From Hygrocybe punicea (lineage: Eukaryota; Basidiomycota; Agaricomycetes; Agaricales; Hygrophoraceae): a stretch of 64,000 nucleotides of DNA. The stretch is taken from contig OY744469.1 of NCBI GenBank assembly GCA_963556145.1, forward strand, positions 1,984,001 to 2,048,000, in the 5' to 3' direction. The position numbers were made by a program, and so were the translations under genes. The notes below the pieces were generated by a model. The model did not search any database. It saw nothing but the letters and a program-made list of their open reading frames with translations, and was not told where the DNA came from. Positions 10,757 through 20,518 of the stretch are shown here, piece by piece; positions within the stretch are counted from its first letter, which is position 1, and each line of letters opens with the position of its first letter.

Positions 10757-10999
10757 TAGTGTTGCTGCAACTTGACTAGTCGTAGTTGCAACTATGTAGT
10801 CATGACTACAGCTAGACTATATACACATAAATTGATGTAGTTGAAGTCGAAGTCACGGCTTCGGCTAGTCAAGCCACAACTTCGACTAATATATCGACTA
10901 TGGTCAGTCCATTAGTAAAAAGAATATATATTAAAATAAATTTAAATATCATTAAAATAAATAAGAGTAGGCGGAGGGGGAGGGGAAATGGAGAGGAGG

Positions 11000-11900
11000 G
11001 AGGGAGGGGAAACAGAGAGGAGGGGTTGCCCCTGACCTCACCATCATCCTTGTGGTCTGTCCTCATCCCTGTCCTTGTGGTCCATTGCCTCTGGTTGCTG
11101 TCATTCCCGTCTTCCGGGTCCCCATCGCCTTCATCTTCCTCGTTTGACCTGGCCACCCCCGTTTCTGCATCCTTCTCATCCATGTCTGGCACGGTCACTC
11201 ATTGTCATCCTCATTGTCCTGGTGTCCATCGTTGTTGTCGTTGCCATCCCTGCTGTCGTCGTTCCAGTCATCGTCACCATCCCCATTCCCATCCCCATTG
11301 TCGTCCCTGTTCTCGTCGTTGCGGTCATCCTTCCAGTCCCCATTCCTGTTCTCATCATTCCAGTCCACATTGTCTTCGTTCCGGTCCCTGCTGTCGTTGT
11401 TGCCACCCATGTTGTCATTGTTGCTGTGGGGATGAGGTGAGGGTGAGGGTGAGGGGATAAGACGACAGCGGGTACCCACCACATTCCATCCTAAGTACCT
11501 CGCGAACAACGGGGGCACGTCAATTGACGCGCTCCATGTTTTCGCGAGGTTGGATGGCGCTGGGGACATCCCATGGGTGTCCACCTCGTTTCTGTCATCC
11601 GTTGCCAGTCCCCGTTCCCGTGCTCACTGTCCTCGTCATCGCCATCGTTGTCGTCCCCGTTGCCGTTGTCGTCCCCGTGGCCATTGTCCTTCTTGTCCCG
11701 GTCTCCGTTGTCCTCATTGTCCTGTTCCCCTGTTGTTGTCTTCCCATTGTCATAGTTGCCCTTCCCACTTTGTCGTCGTCTTCCCGTTCTCGCCGTCGTT
11801 GCATTTGTCGTCATTTTTGTCTTCGTTTACCCCATCATCCTCATTCCCGTCATCCTCATTCTTGCTGTCATGGTTGGCCAGGGTTGTCGCCGTTCTTGGC
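11000..11900 (+). repeat. Low-complexity tract inside the hAT-type element
   Basis: Degenerate tandem GTCATCGTC / CCCCATTCC / CTCGTCATT units give long but meaningless open frames on both strands. No domain is readable. Confidence 0.7.
11498..11549 (+). repeat. Palindromic module, copy in the 10.8-12.4 kb element
   Basis: Imperfect palindrome from CCTCGCGAAC to GTTTTCGCGAGG with core CACGTCAATTGACGCG. About 105 bases including flanks recur, inverted, in the hAT-type element at 18943-19801 (copies at 19510-19563 and 19612-19665). Confidence 0.75.
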
Positions 11901-12367
11901 TGCGTCCCATCTGCTTGTTGCTGTTGCCGTGTTCACGTTCGTTTGGCGCCAGGGTGCAGGAAAAAAACCTAAAGATGTTTAAGTAGTTAGTAGAATAAAC
12001 CGAATTACACTTACCTTGGGTGCTACGCGTAATCGTTGCATGATTGAGTTTGTTCCAGCTGACCAAACAAGGTCACATGGTCCGTGTGCAGCAAGAAGGG
12101 TATATAAGCCACCCCCAAACTCTTTCAAATCTGCTCTTGAGCCATTTAAATTTACAGGTCGTAAATAAATAAATAAAATTATATAATTATTACAGTACCG
12201 ACTACAGTCGGCTAAGTCAGCTCGAATATGGCTTGCCAGATTGGCATAGTCAAAGTCAAGTTGATCGGATAGTTGTAGTCGAGTTGGAGGTCAACTCGGC
12301 TAATATTGGCTATGACTACAACTTCAAGTCGACTGCTAGTTGTAGTCGCGGCAACACTATGGTGAGC

Positions 12368-14102
12368 AGCACTGCAGCATTTCACGCAGATGTGTTGGTA
12401 GGAGCATTTTCTGGTGGCATTAGGGCACTTGTTGTCATTCCATCTTCTGCAGGGATCTTTGCGTTTAGTGGGAGAGGAAGGTCCATCATCTTGCCGACAT
12501 GAGTTCCTGTCCCAGGATTGTATCCAGTGGATCTGTAGGTCAGAGAATTCACTGAGATCAGTAAGGAACAGGTCCTTCCATTGTGCAACTTTGATTCTGA
12601 TCCCTTTATCAAGGCTGATGATCCGTTGATGCTGGTCGATGGGGACAGCTGCGAAGAGCCCAGTGATATAGTGTCGATATCGCTTGAGCTCTTGGTCTTG
12701 ATGAGGGAACACAAATATAGTGGCTTTGGCAGTGGGGTCCCAGGCAGTGACCCAGTCCCCATGCATCGTAATTGTCTTGGTGGGACTTGTGGATCCAATG
12801 GAGATTTTGAGACCGCTGAGATGCTCCTTTTTCTTGGGAGTTTGGACGATGCTGGAGAGGCTGGAGAGGATGTGGTTGAGCTCAACAGCACATCTGGAGA
12901 CAAGATTGGTCCATTCCAAATGTGGGAATTGTGGGCAGTTAGGTGAGTTGACGATTGTGGAGACTGTGAACTTACAGTGTATTTCATAAAGGTAGGCCGC
13001 AACCAAAAAAAAAAAGTTGACTAAGCTCGGTCACTGCCGGGTAGCGGCTGTGGCTGAGCTACAGAAACTACATTTCTTCAGTGAGAACAATGCTATCTAA
13101 TCCCAGTAGTAGTCCCAGCCTTAAATAAATATATGTAGACCTGCTGAGGACACTTTGTTCAGGAAAATTTGTGTTGTATAATTCTGGTGAGGTTTGAGCC
13201 ACCTATGCCAGTTTACTCCAAAAAAGGAAAACCTAAGGTCCAATTTCATAAAATATTTACAATGACCCAGGGAGTATTCCAAAACTTCTTTAAAAAATCC
13301 AGTAGTAGTAAAATCAACCTTTCACTCAGATAAGATGAAATACAACAAGATTTTAGATGGTGATAGTATCCAAATGCACATATCAATGAGCCACACTACC
13401 TAAAATGGAAAGCTTCTCTTCAAGAAATTACCTGATGATGCCAATGGGTTATTTTTTCCTGTAAGAAATGCTCTCAAAGGGTCTACATATACATATTTAA
13501 GGCTGGGACTACTATTGGGATTAGATAGCATTGTTCTCACTGAAGAAATGTAGTTTCTGTAGCTCAGCCACAGCTGCTACCCAGCAGTGACCGAGCTTAG
13601 TCAACTTTTTTTTTTTTTGGTTGCAGCATACCTTTATGAAATATGCTGTAATGTCCCGATTGAAATTCTTGAGAGAAGTGAGCATCTTTCGGAGGGACTC
13701 GGGCAGGAACGTCAGATTGACCGATTCATGGATGATCCACGGTAAAAGATTGACATCAACCCTCCATTTAAGAGTGCAATTGGTGTCTTCATTGGAGGAG
13801 ACACTGATGGAACATTTTTTGGTTGTTTTTTCTGTACCATTGTGGATTGCTCTGTCATTGTCATTGGTTTTGAAGTCATCAAACTCAGACCTGGCATTTC
13901 CTCCATTATTTCCTTCATCCAGGGGGTTGGAAGAGTTCGCTCTCGAATGGCCTCCTGTTCTAAATCTGTTGAAGCTGTCAAGCATGTTGAAATAGGGTGA
14001 GAATGCCCTTTTTGACTGAGAGTTATTTGTCTGCCAGCTCTCGAGTGATGTATAGATAGGGTAAAGACGAGGTGAGACAGAAGTTTCATGTTGGGTGATC
14101 AC
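12368..14102 (-). pseudogene. DIRS/Ngaro-like gag remnant with zinc finger
   Basis: The minus-strand frame (13002-12368) contains HGDWVTAWDPTAKATIFVFP, a helical region and a zinc-binding segment read as CRRWNDNKCPNATRKCSYQH followed by ICVKC. This is the arrangement of the nucleic-acid-binding protein that precedes RT in mushroom DIRS/Ngaro-like elements. The upstream part is at 14102-13652 (SLRKMLTSLKNFNRDI) and is separated by the fold-back element at 12972-13651. The downstream part is cut by the hAT-type element at 10757-12359. Several frameshifts make it non-functional. Confidence 0.6.
12972..13651. mobile_element. Fold-back element, ~170-bp inverted arms
   Basis: The left arm runs from TTACAGTGTATTTCATAAAG through CAACC, an A-run, GTTGACTAAGCTCGGTCACT to a GTAGACC block near 13143. 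The right arm (about 13480-13651) is its inverse with a few mismatches. The unique middle is AT-rich and non-coding. It splits the gag-like frame of the DIRS-like element. The ends TTACAG..CTGTAA are shared with the element at 14454-15227, which suggests one family. No clear target duplication is visible. Confidence 0.75.
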
Positions 14103-14104
14103 AT

Positions 14105-14290
14105 AGTGTCAGGACACGAAGCGATGTGCTGAGACAAAGGGGCCTAGTGGCCGGGAGTGCTCGAGAGTGGCTAGGGGTCATTGGGACTTCATGCTTGATT
14201 AGATTATAGTAAAGTAAAAACTTTAAACTCAAATAATTGGGAGGTATTGTGGCTTGTCTGAGACAACCCATATTTGGATACTTATATAAG
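14105..14290 (-). repeat. Dispersed repeat, inverted partner of 3280-3395
   Basis: Reverse complement reads GAGTTTAAAGTTTTTACTTT, then AATCAAGCATGAAGTCCCAA, matching 3280-3395. It lies just upstream of the DIRS-like gag frame and could be its terminal repeat. Confidence 0.5.
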
Positions 14291-14453
14291 CCACTCCAAA
14301 CATGTTACATTCCAGCATATGAGGTAGAATCATATCTCCTACCTAAAAAGATTTTCTCTATAGGCGAATTCAAAAACATTAATGAATTAATGGATTAATT
14401 AATTACGAACCTGCACTGAACCAGGTCTGATCAAGAACAAGTCTTTTAATAAA

Positions 14454-15227
14454 TTACAGCTGTTTGCATAAAGCATGACAGTTGCCACATTTTTTTTGTT
14501 TACAAGAAAAACAAAGACTTAGTGAAATTTCAAGTGTGAAGTAGTGTATCTCATGAAATACTGAATGGATTGAGATCATTGTAGAGGCAAATTTTATCTA
14601 TTCTTCAAGGCCTTTTCAGCTGTGTTATTACATTTGAGCTGTGTCTAGTGTATGCTGAGTTATAAGCATAATAAGAAAGAGTAGCAGCTGAACATCAAAT
14701 GATAAAGAGCTCTGTCAATACCTCTTGGATTGAGATACTTGTATGGAGTAAAATGTTCATTTTTTCAATGTGAATCTGCTCAAATACCGGGATTTTCAAT
14801 ACTTATACATTCTAAATCCATAGTCTTGATCTCATTCAAATTTAGCAATATTTCTAACTTGCACTCAGAAAATGCTCAACATTGAAAATCCCGGTATTTG
14901 AGCAGATTCACATTGAAAAAATGAACATTTTACTCCATACAAGTATCTCAATCCAAGAGGTATTGACAGAGCTCTTTATCATTTGATGTTCAGCTGCTAC
15001 TCTTTCTTATTATGCTTATAACTCAGCATACACTAGACACAGCTCAAATGTAATAACACAGCTGAAAAGGCCTTGAAGAATAGATAAAATTTGCCTCTAC
15101 AATGATCTCAATCCATTCAGTATTTCATGAGATACACTACTTCACACTTGAAATTTCACTAAGTCTTTGTTTTTCTTGTAAACAAAAAAAATGTGGCAAC
15201 TGTCATGCTTTATGCAAACAGCTGTAA
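14454..15227. mobile_element. Fold-back element with perfect 347-bp arms
   Basis: Positions 14454-14800 and 14881-15227 read as exact reverse complements over 347 bases, from TTACAGCTGTTTGCATAAAG at the ends to GGGATTTTCAAT at the loop. The loop is 80 bases of AT-rich sequence. The element has no coding capacity. Its ends resemble those of the fold-back element at 12972-13651. I cannot identify a target duplication, so the superfamily stays open. Identity of the arms implies recent insertion or arm correction. Confidence 0.85.
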
Positions 15228-15284
15228 AAGAACTCATAACTACATACATACTGAAATCTGGGCCTTGCTGCTGTTTCAGGGCAA

Positions 15285-15599
15285 TGTTGTACTAAATATT
15301 GACAATATAATCTCAGTGCGAGAACAATACGCAGCTAATGTATTTAGTGTTACCTAAATATTGACAATATAATCTAGTTGAAGTCAATAAGAGGTAAAAG
15401 AAAATAAGGGAACAAGTGGCTGACCTCAGTGCGAGAACAATACGCAGCTGAGGTCTCTACGCTACGAGAACTAACTTATATACCTTAACAAAGGGTAAGG
15501 TAAGAAAGGAGACCGAAAAAGGTAAATCTAATCTAATCTAATCTAGTGGTTATCTAATCATTGTTGATTCGGTACTTATAGCCGGTTTGTCATTCAACA
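15285..15599 (-). repeat. 3' LTR of copia element 2, with internal duplication
   Basis: Same ends as the 5' LTR (TGTTGTACTAAATATTGAC to GTCATTCAACA on the plus strand) but 315 bp instead of 202. The extra ~113 bases repeat the TAAATATTGACAATATAATC and CTCAGTGCGAGAACAATACG segments around a short unique stretch. Confidence 0.92.
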
Positions 15600-15608
15600 C
15601 TCCCCCTC
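15600..15608 (-). other. Polypurine tract of copia element 2
   Basis: GAGGGGGAG on the minus strand immediately precedes the 3' LTR start TGTTGAATG. Confidence 0.75.
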
Positions 15609-18600
15609 AAACCGCGCAAAGTCCAAGTTCTGACGCGAAATGTTTAACTTTGGCCAAGGGTAGTGCTTTGGTGAGTGTGTCCGCTACCATGTCATCGGTT
15701 GGGCAATACACGAGGCGTAACTTGCCTTCTTCGATCACCCACCAGATGAAGTGTAGACGTACATCAATATGTTTCATGCGCGCGTGATACTGATGTTCCT
15801 TCAATAGGGCGATCGCGGATTGATTGTCGGAAAAGAGTGTCGTTGGGGAAGTGATGGGACCGAAGACTTGGGATATGAGTGAGCGCAGCCAAAGCACCTC
15901 CTTCACCGCGTGAGTAGCCGCTATGTATTCGCTTTCCGTCGTCGACAACGAGACTATGTCTTGCTTTTTACAGCTCCAGGATACGGCCCCCCCGTTTAAG
16001 ATGAACGCATAGCCATTGATTGCACGCCGATCCTCCGCCATACTCCCATCGGCGTCAGCATAGCCTATTAGACTGTTTTTAGTGTTACCATAGGACAGCC
16101 AAAGGTGAGTGGTCCCCGCGAGATACCAGAGAACACGCTTAGCAGCCTCCCAATGCACTGGGCCGGGGTTCTTGGAGAATCTTGATAGCGTTGTCACGGC
16201 GAAAGCGATATCTGGGCACGTACCGAGACATGCCCACATCAAGGATCCGACGGCCTCAAGGTACAGGACATCACGCATGATGGCGAACTCATGTGTGGTT
16301 GAGGGCGATTGAGATGAGGTAAGCTTTACCTGAGTGTCCATTGGTGTGGATATAGGCTTACAGTCCTCAAGATTGAATTGGCGTATTATTGAATCGATGT
16401 ATGATCATTGTGAGAGGTGGATGGACCTCGCATCCCTGTCCCGATGGATTTCGATCCCCAGGAGCCAATGTAATTCTCCTAGATCGGAGATTTCAAGGAA
16501 TCTACATATACCAGCTTTCGCGTTGTCGATAAGCTGAATGGAGTTCCCCGCGATGGTGCAATCATCTACATGGACGGCTATTATTGTGAGTTCGTTGCCA
16601 ACTCTGAGTATGAAAACGGCTTGATAAACTTCGCAGCGTTTGAATCCAAGGTTATCAACTAGGATATAAACAAGCTTCTGGTACCAACGGCAGCCGCTCT
16701 GCTTCAGTCCGTACAATGTTTTGTTCAGGCGACAGACTTTTCTGACAGAGTTGAGCGCGTGGTAGCCCGGGGGTTGTTTCATATATATGATTTCGTCATC
16801 GCTGAGCTCTCCATTGAGATACGCCCCCTTGATGTCGATTTGATGCATTTCTAGATCTAACTGGGCACCTATGGCTAATATTGTGCGGACAGAGGCGAGC
16901 TTGGCGACGGGCACATAAGTATCGAAATAATCTACCCCGGGAACCTGCGAGAAACCTTGAGCGACCAAGCGGGCCTTGTGTCTAACCGTAACGCCGGCAG
17001 TGTCCTTCTTTGCACGAAAGACCCACTTCGACCCAACAATGTTTGCTCCTTCAGGTTTATCCACTAAATCCCAGGTTCCCGCTTTCCGGAGCGTCTCAAG
17101 CTCCTCGTGTATCCCCTTTTCCCAGAGCAACCAATCCGGTCGATGTTTGGCCTCGCTCAAAGTACGCGGTTCTATTGCCTCAGCGTCGCCGGTTTCCAAC
17201 ACTAGTGAATACTCCTCGGGGCATTCGTCCATGGCCATCAGCGTCCATTCATCGTCTGTGTTAGTTTCATTGATTTCTAGCTCTTGATCTACATTCGGTA
17301 GTTGTACGCCGGTGGTCACCAGAGGGTCGGCTGGTTTGTTCGATGTCCATCCCTTGCTGGTAGCGAGGTCGGCAACTCACTGACTAGCTTTCTTGACACG
17401 CCTGGAACCTTTGGGCAGGATGTTGTCGGGATCGACTTCGTCCCTTCATTGTCTCTGAGGGATTGCGGGCTGGGCTGCAGGCGTTCTGGGGGCAATGATA
17501 GGCTGGGCATCACTGGAGGTAGTGTCCTGCCCATCCTCGACTGATGGTACGGGAGGTTGAGGGTCGTCTTCAGGTACCGGTACTATTTCCTCGGGTATTC
17601 CTTCCTGCTCAAAAGTCCAGTCCTCACCCTCAAGACGCTCAATCGGTTCTTGGTTGTTTCTCGTATAGATGTTACGTTCAACAGATACCGTCCTAGAGTC
17701 CGGCCAATAGATCCTAGCGCCCTTGCTGTTGTCATCAAAACCCACCCATCGGCCAGGGCAGACTCGGCCTCCAAGTTTGTCACCTTTTTCGACTCGAATC
17801 CACACCTTTTCTCCCCACTCGCGTATTCCAGCAACATTGGGCTTACTACCGGTGGCGGCTTCGAAGGGTGTCATGTCGTTCAGGGCCCTCGTCGGGGTCC
17901 GGTTCATCAGCCAAATGGCATGATGGGCCGCCTCTCCCCACAAAGACCTCGGTAGTCCACTTGCGTGGAGCAAGGCACGGACGCGTTCGATTAGGGTGCG
18001 GTTGAAACGCTCGGAGACCCCGGCATGCTTTGGGGTGTCATGGACATTCAGTTTCTGGTGAGTACCGTTTTTTGGCAGGTGGACAGTGAATGCTTTGCTA
18101 GTGTACTCCCCTCCTCAATCGGAGTTGAAAACTACGACTCCTTTTCCAAACTGCGTGAGGAGACGGGCCTCGAATTCCTTGTAGGCCTGGAGAGTTTCAT
18201 CTTTGTTCCTCATTAGCGTTATGCCAGTGAGTTGCATCTTGTTGTCTATGAAACTAACATAGTAACACCGGCCACGGAGTGTAGCGATGGGGGCTGGTCC
18301 CCACACATCACTGTGCACTTCCCCGCCCAGCTCACTTGCTCTACTGCCTTCCCTCAGCTTAGGAACCGGTTTCCGCGTGGCCTTCGTGTAAATGCAAGAT
18401 TCGCAGAAGGTGGGGGAATCAGCGGATTCATCAAGTCGTACGCCGGTGACGAAGCCCTTACTGATCATGCGTTTTGCAGTATCGGGGGCAATGTGTCCCA
18501 TGCGGCGGTGGAGTTGATCGAGGGTAATGGTTTCCAGTGCGTTTGCTGCTTCATCCTCGCTGACAATGCAATAAAGGCCGGTAGCGTCCTTCGGAATGCA

Positions 18601-18942
18601 GCCTACAACATTTCCATCCGGCGCTCTGATCGTACAGGCACCGTTTGCAAAATGCATGTCGAAACCCAAGTCGTCAAGTTTGCCGATTGATACAAGAGTG
18701 TACCCTACTTCGGGCGAGTACAGGACCTCGTGGAGTTCGAGTTTCGATGGGTTGGCTCCGTTTGGCAGGGGAATCGTAAGCTCGCCCGCTTCGGCCGCGT
18801 TGAACTTTTGCTTGTTGGCAGCTCGGAAAGTCTTGTGGGATTGTCGTCAGGTTTGCGAGAGCGTCTCGATACGGTGAGATGTGCTTCGTGCAGCCGGAGT
18901 CTAACAGGCTGACTCTAGGTTCATGTGTGCCTCCATCATCAG
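15607..18942 (-). pseudogene. Copia pol: protease, integrase, RT, RNase H with four TGA stops
   Basis: Protease motif LLDSGCTKHISP is just inside the hAT insertion. A one-base frameshift near 18850 follows. Then one frame carries the pre-integrase zinc site (LHRRMGHIAPD, CESCIYTKA), integrase (HSDVWGPAP, VVVFNSD-stop-GGEY, ERFNRTL), RT (GSKWVFRAKKDTAGVTVRHK, KGAYLNGE, active site VHVDD) and RNase H (SLSTTESEYIAATHAVKEV, FSDNQSAIALL). Stops are TGA at 18115-18117, 17446-17448, 17377-17379 and 16405-16407. All catalytic motifs I can see are intact. Confidence 0.9.
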
Positions 18943-19801
18943 TAGGGCACAGCATGGGTACGGGTTTACCCACGGTTATTCCAAAATGGGTAATTCGGGT
19001 ATGGGTACGGTGTTTCGGTTTGCACACCTTGTCAAAACCGTACCCGTTATCCGCGGGTGACGGGTTTTCACGGGTCTGTCAACCCAAGCCCCAGGTAGGT
19101 TTTTTCTTTGTTATTTACTTTATTTTCACATTAATTTCTTTACTTTTGCTAAGTTCGCGTGATATTTGCTACCACAACCGTGACAAGCGCAAACACAACA
19201 ACAACGACAACAAGAAAACCCACGAACGACAACGACAACGACAACCACGACAACCCCGCACGCAAAAAACGAACCACCAAAGTCGCGACGGCGACGACAA
19301 CGATAGAAAGGAAAGCCGGGAGGGTGGTGCGCCCACCTACCGGCCCAGGTACGTCCCCCCAATCCAGTCCCAATGACATCGGCTAACGAGGGGAATGGAC
19401 GAGGCGAGGACGAAGACGGACACAGCAACAACGGTCCCACCTCGCGAACACGCTCCGGCCGCGTCAATAGACGTGCGGACGCCCATGGAAAGTGCCCGGC
19501 CCCATCCAACCTCGCGAAAACAGACAGAGCACGTCAATTGACGTGCTCCCGTTGTTCGCGAGGTAGTTAACACACGGGGACGCCCATGGAAAGTCCCTGG
19601 CCCCAACCCAACCTCGCGAAAACAGACGGAGCGCGTCAATTGACGCGTCCCCATTGTTCGTGAGGTAGTTAGGATGGAACACGGCGGGTACCCGCAGATA
19701 ACGGGTACGGGTTGTACCCGTCATCGAAGCGGGTACAGTTTCCGCGGGTACGGGTGCGGTGTCAGGAATTCTGACCCGCGGTATACCCGTGCCATGCCTT
19801 A
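18943..19801. mobile_element. Non-autonomous hAT-type element, 859 bp
   Basis: Begins TAGGGCACAGCATGGGTACG and ends, inverted, TAAGGCATGGCACGGGTATA. The flanks ATCATCAG (18935-18942) and GTCATCAG (19802-19809) match at 7 of 8 bases, a hAT-like duplication. The subterminal regions are rich in ACCCGTACCCG, like the MITE at 853-1170. The centre holds an ACGACAACGACAAC tract (about 19190-19260) and two full plus one partial copy of a palindromic module. No transposase is encoded. It separates copia gag from protease. Confidence 0.88.
19440..19665 (+). repeat. Tandem palindromic modules
   Basis: Two full copies (19510-19563, 19612-19665) of CCTCGCGAAAACAGAC..CACGTCAATTGACGTG..GTTCGCGAGG, spaced about 102 bases, plus a partial copy from 19440. 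Between copies is a shared GACGCCCATGGAAAGT segment. Confidence 0.8.
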
Positions 19802-20518
19802 GTCATCAGCGGCGGCGGTAGTCTCGCCTAACGGTCTCGCATCTAAAAAGGCTCTTACTTGGCTCCAATCTACGTCCCCAGCCGCATCAGTGTCGCGCGC
19901 GTCGTTATTGGTATCAACGAAAAGGTCATCAACCCAAATGTCTTCCAGAGGGTCAGTCGGGTCATCACTTGCGTCTGAATCACTAACGGAGCATAGGTCC
20001 ACTTGGTTGCCACCGTCGCCACCATCGCTGGAGTCGCTGACACTTATGAGGTCCGGCAGGCTGTCGTCATCAGGACTTGTGTTACAGGGGGATGCGAGGG
20101 ATTGTTCCGGCTTGTCCCATGATGAATCGGAGTGGGCGCACGCAGAGCTAGCATCTGAGTCGTCACCCGAATCTGAGGCGATACTCACGCCGAAAGCTCC
20201 ATCGCATTCCTCAATGTGTGCGGACAAAGGCGCGTCGTTTGATTTGACCATCTCATCAGTCTTCCCACCTGTCCTGGCCTTTCTCGGCTTTGGGCAGAAT
20301 CTGCTGATGTGACCTTGTTCTCCGCAGTTGTAACAGTTTTTGTCAGCATAGCGGTTGACCTTCCCCTTCTTGTCCGGTGCTGCGGCCATCGCGTTATCGT
20401 CGCCATCGGCCGACACTTTCGCTGGTTGTTACGGATCGCTTCTGCAGCGGGCTCCGGCAACAATCAACTTAACAGGGGATCGGCTTCCAGAGGGGAGAAC
20501 AGCAGCTTTCATTGTTGC
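19802..20518 (-). pseudogene. Copia 2 gag C-terminus with zinc knuckle
   Basis: The minus frame reads AAVLPSGSRSPVKLIVAGA, then one TAA stop, then SADGDDNAMAAAPDKKGK, the CCHC knuckle CYNCGEQGHISRFC and a long acidic Ser/Asp-rich linker ending at ETTAAADD where the hAT-type element begins. The frame continues in the protease block across that insertion. Nothing else in the frame is broken. Confidence 0.85.

Larger units (their letters stand above)
10757..12359. mobile_element. Non-autonomous hAT-type element, 1603 bp
   Basis: Ends are TAGTGTTGCTGCAACTTGA and, inverted, the right end reading TAGTGTTGCCGCGACTACA. Both sides carry TGGTGAGC (10749-10756 and 12360-12367), a perfect 8-bp duplication. 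Subterminal GACTACAAC/GTTGTAGTC motifs are numerous at both ends, as hAT transposases require. The middle (about 11000-11900) is low-complexity pyrimidine-rich sequence whose open frames are Asp/Asn/Gly-rich artefacts, and it includes one copy of the palindromic module at 11498-11549. No transposase is seen. Confidence 0.85.

Noticed and set aside
11176..11814. Several 100-150-codon frames rich in Asp, Asn, Gly or Ser/Pro
   Set aside because: Low-complexity GTC/TCC repeats leave all frames open; no domain and both strands look alike.
14454..15227. CRISPR-like or tRNA structure from the hairpin
   Set aside because: A single long palindrome without spaced direct repeats; the organism is eukaryotic.
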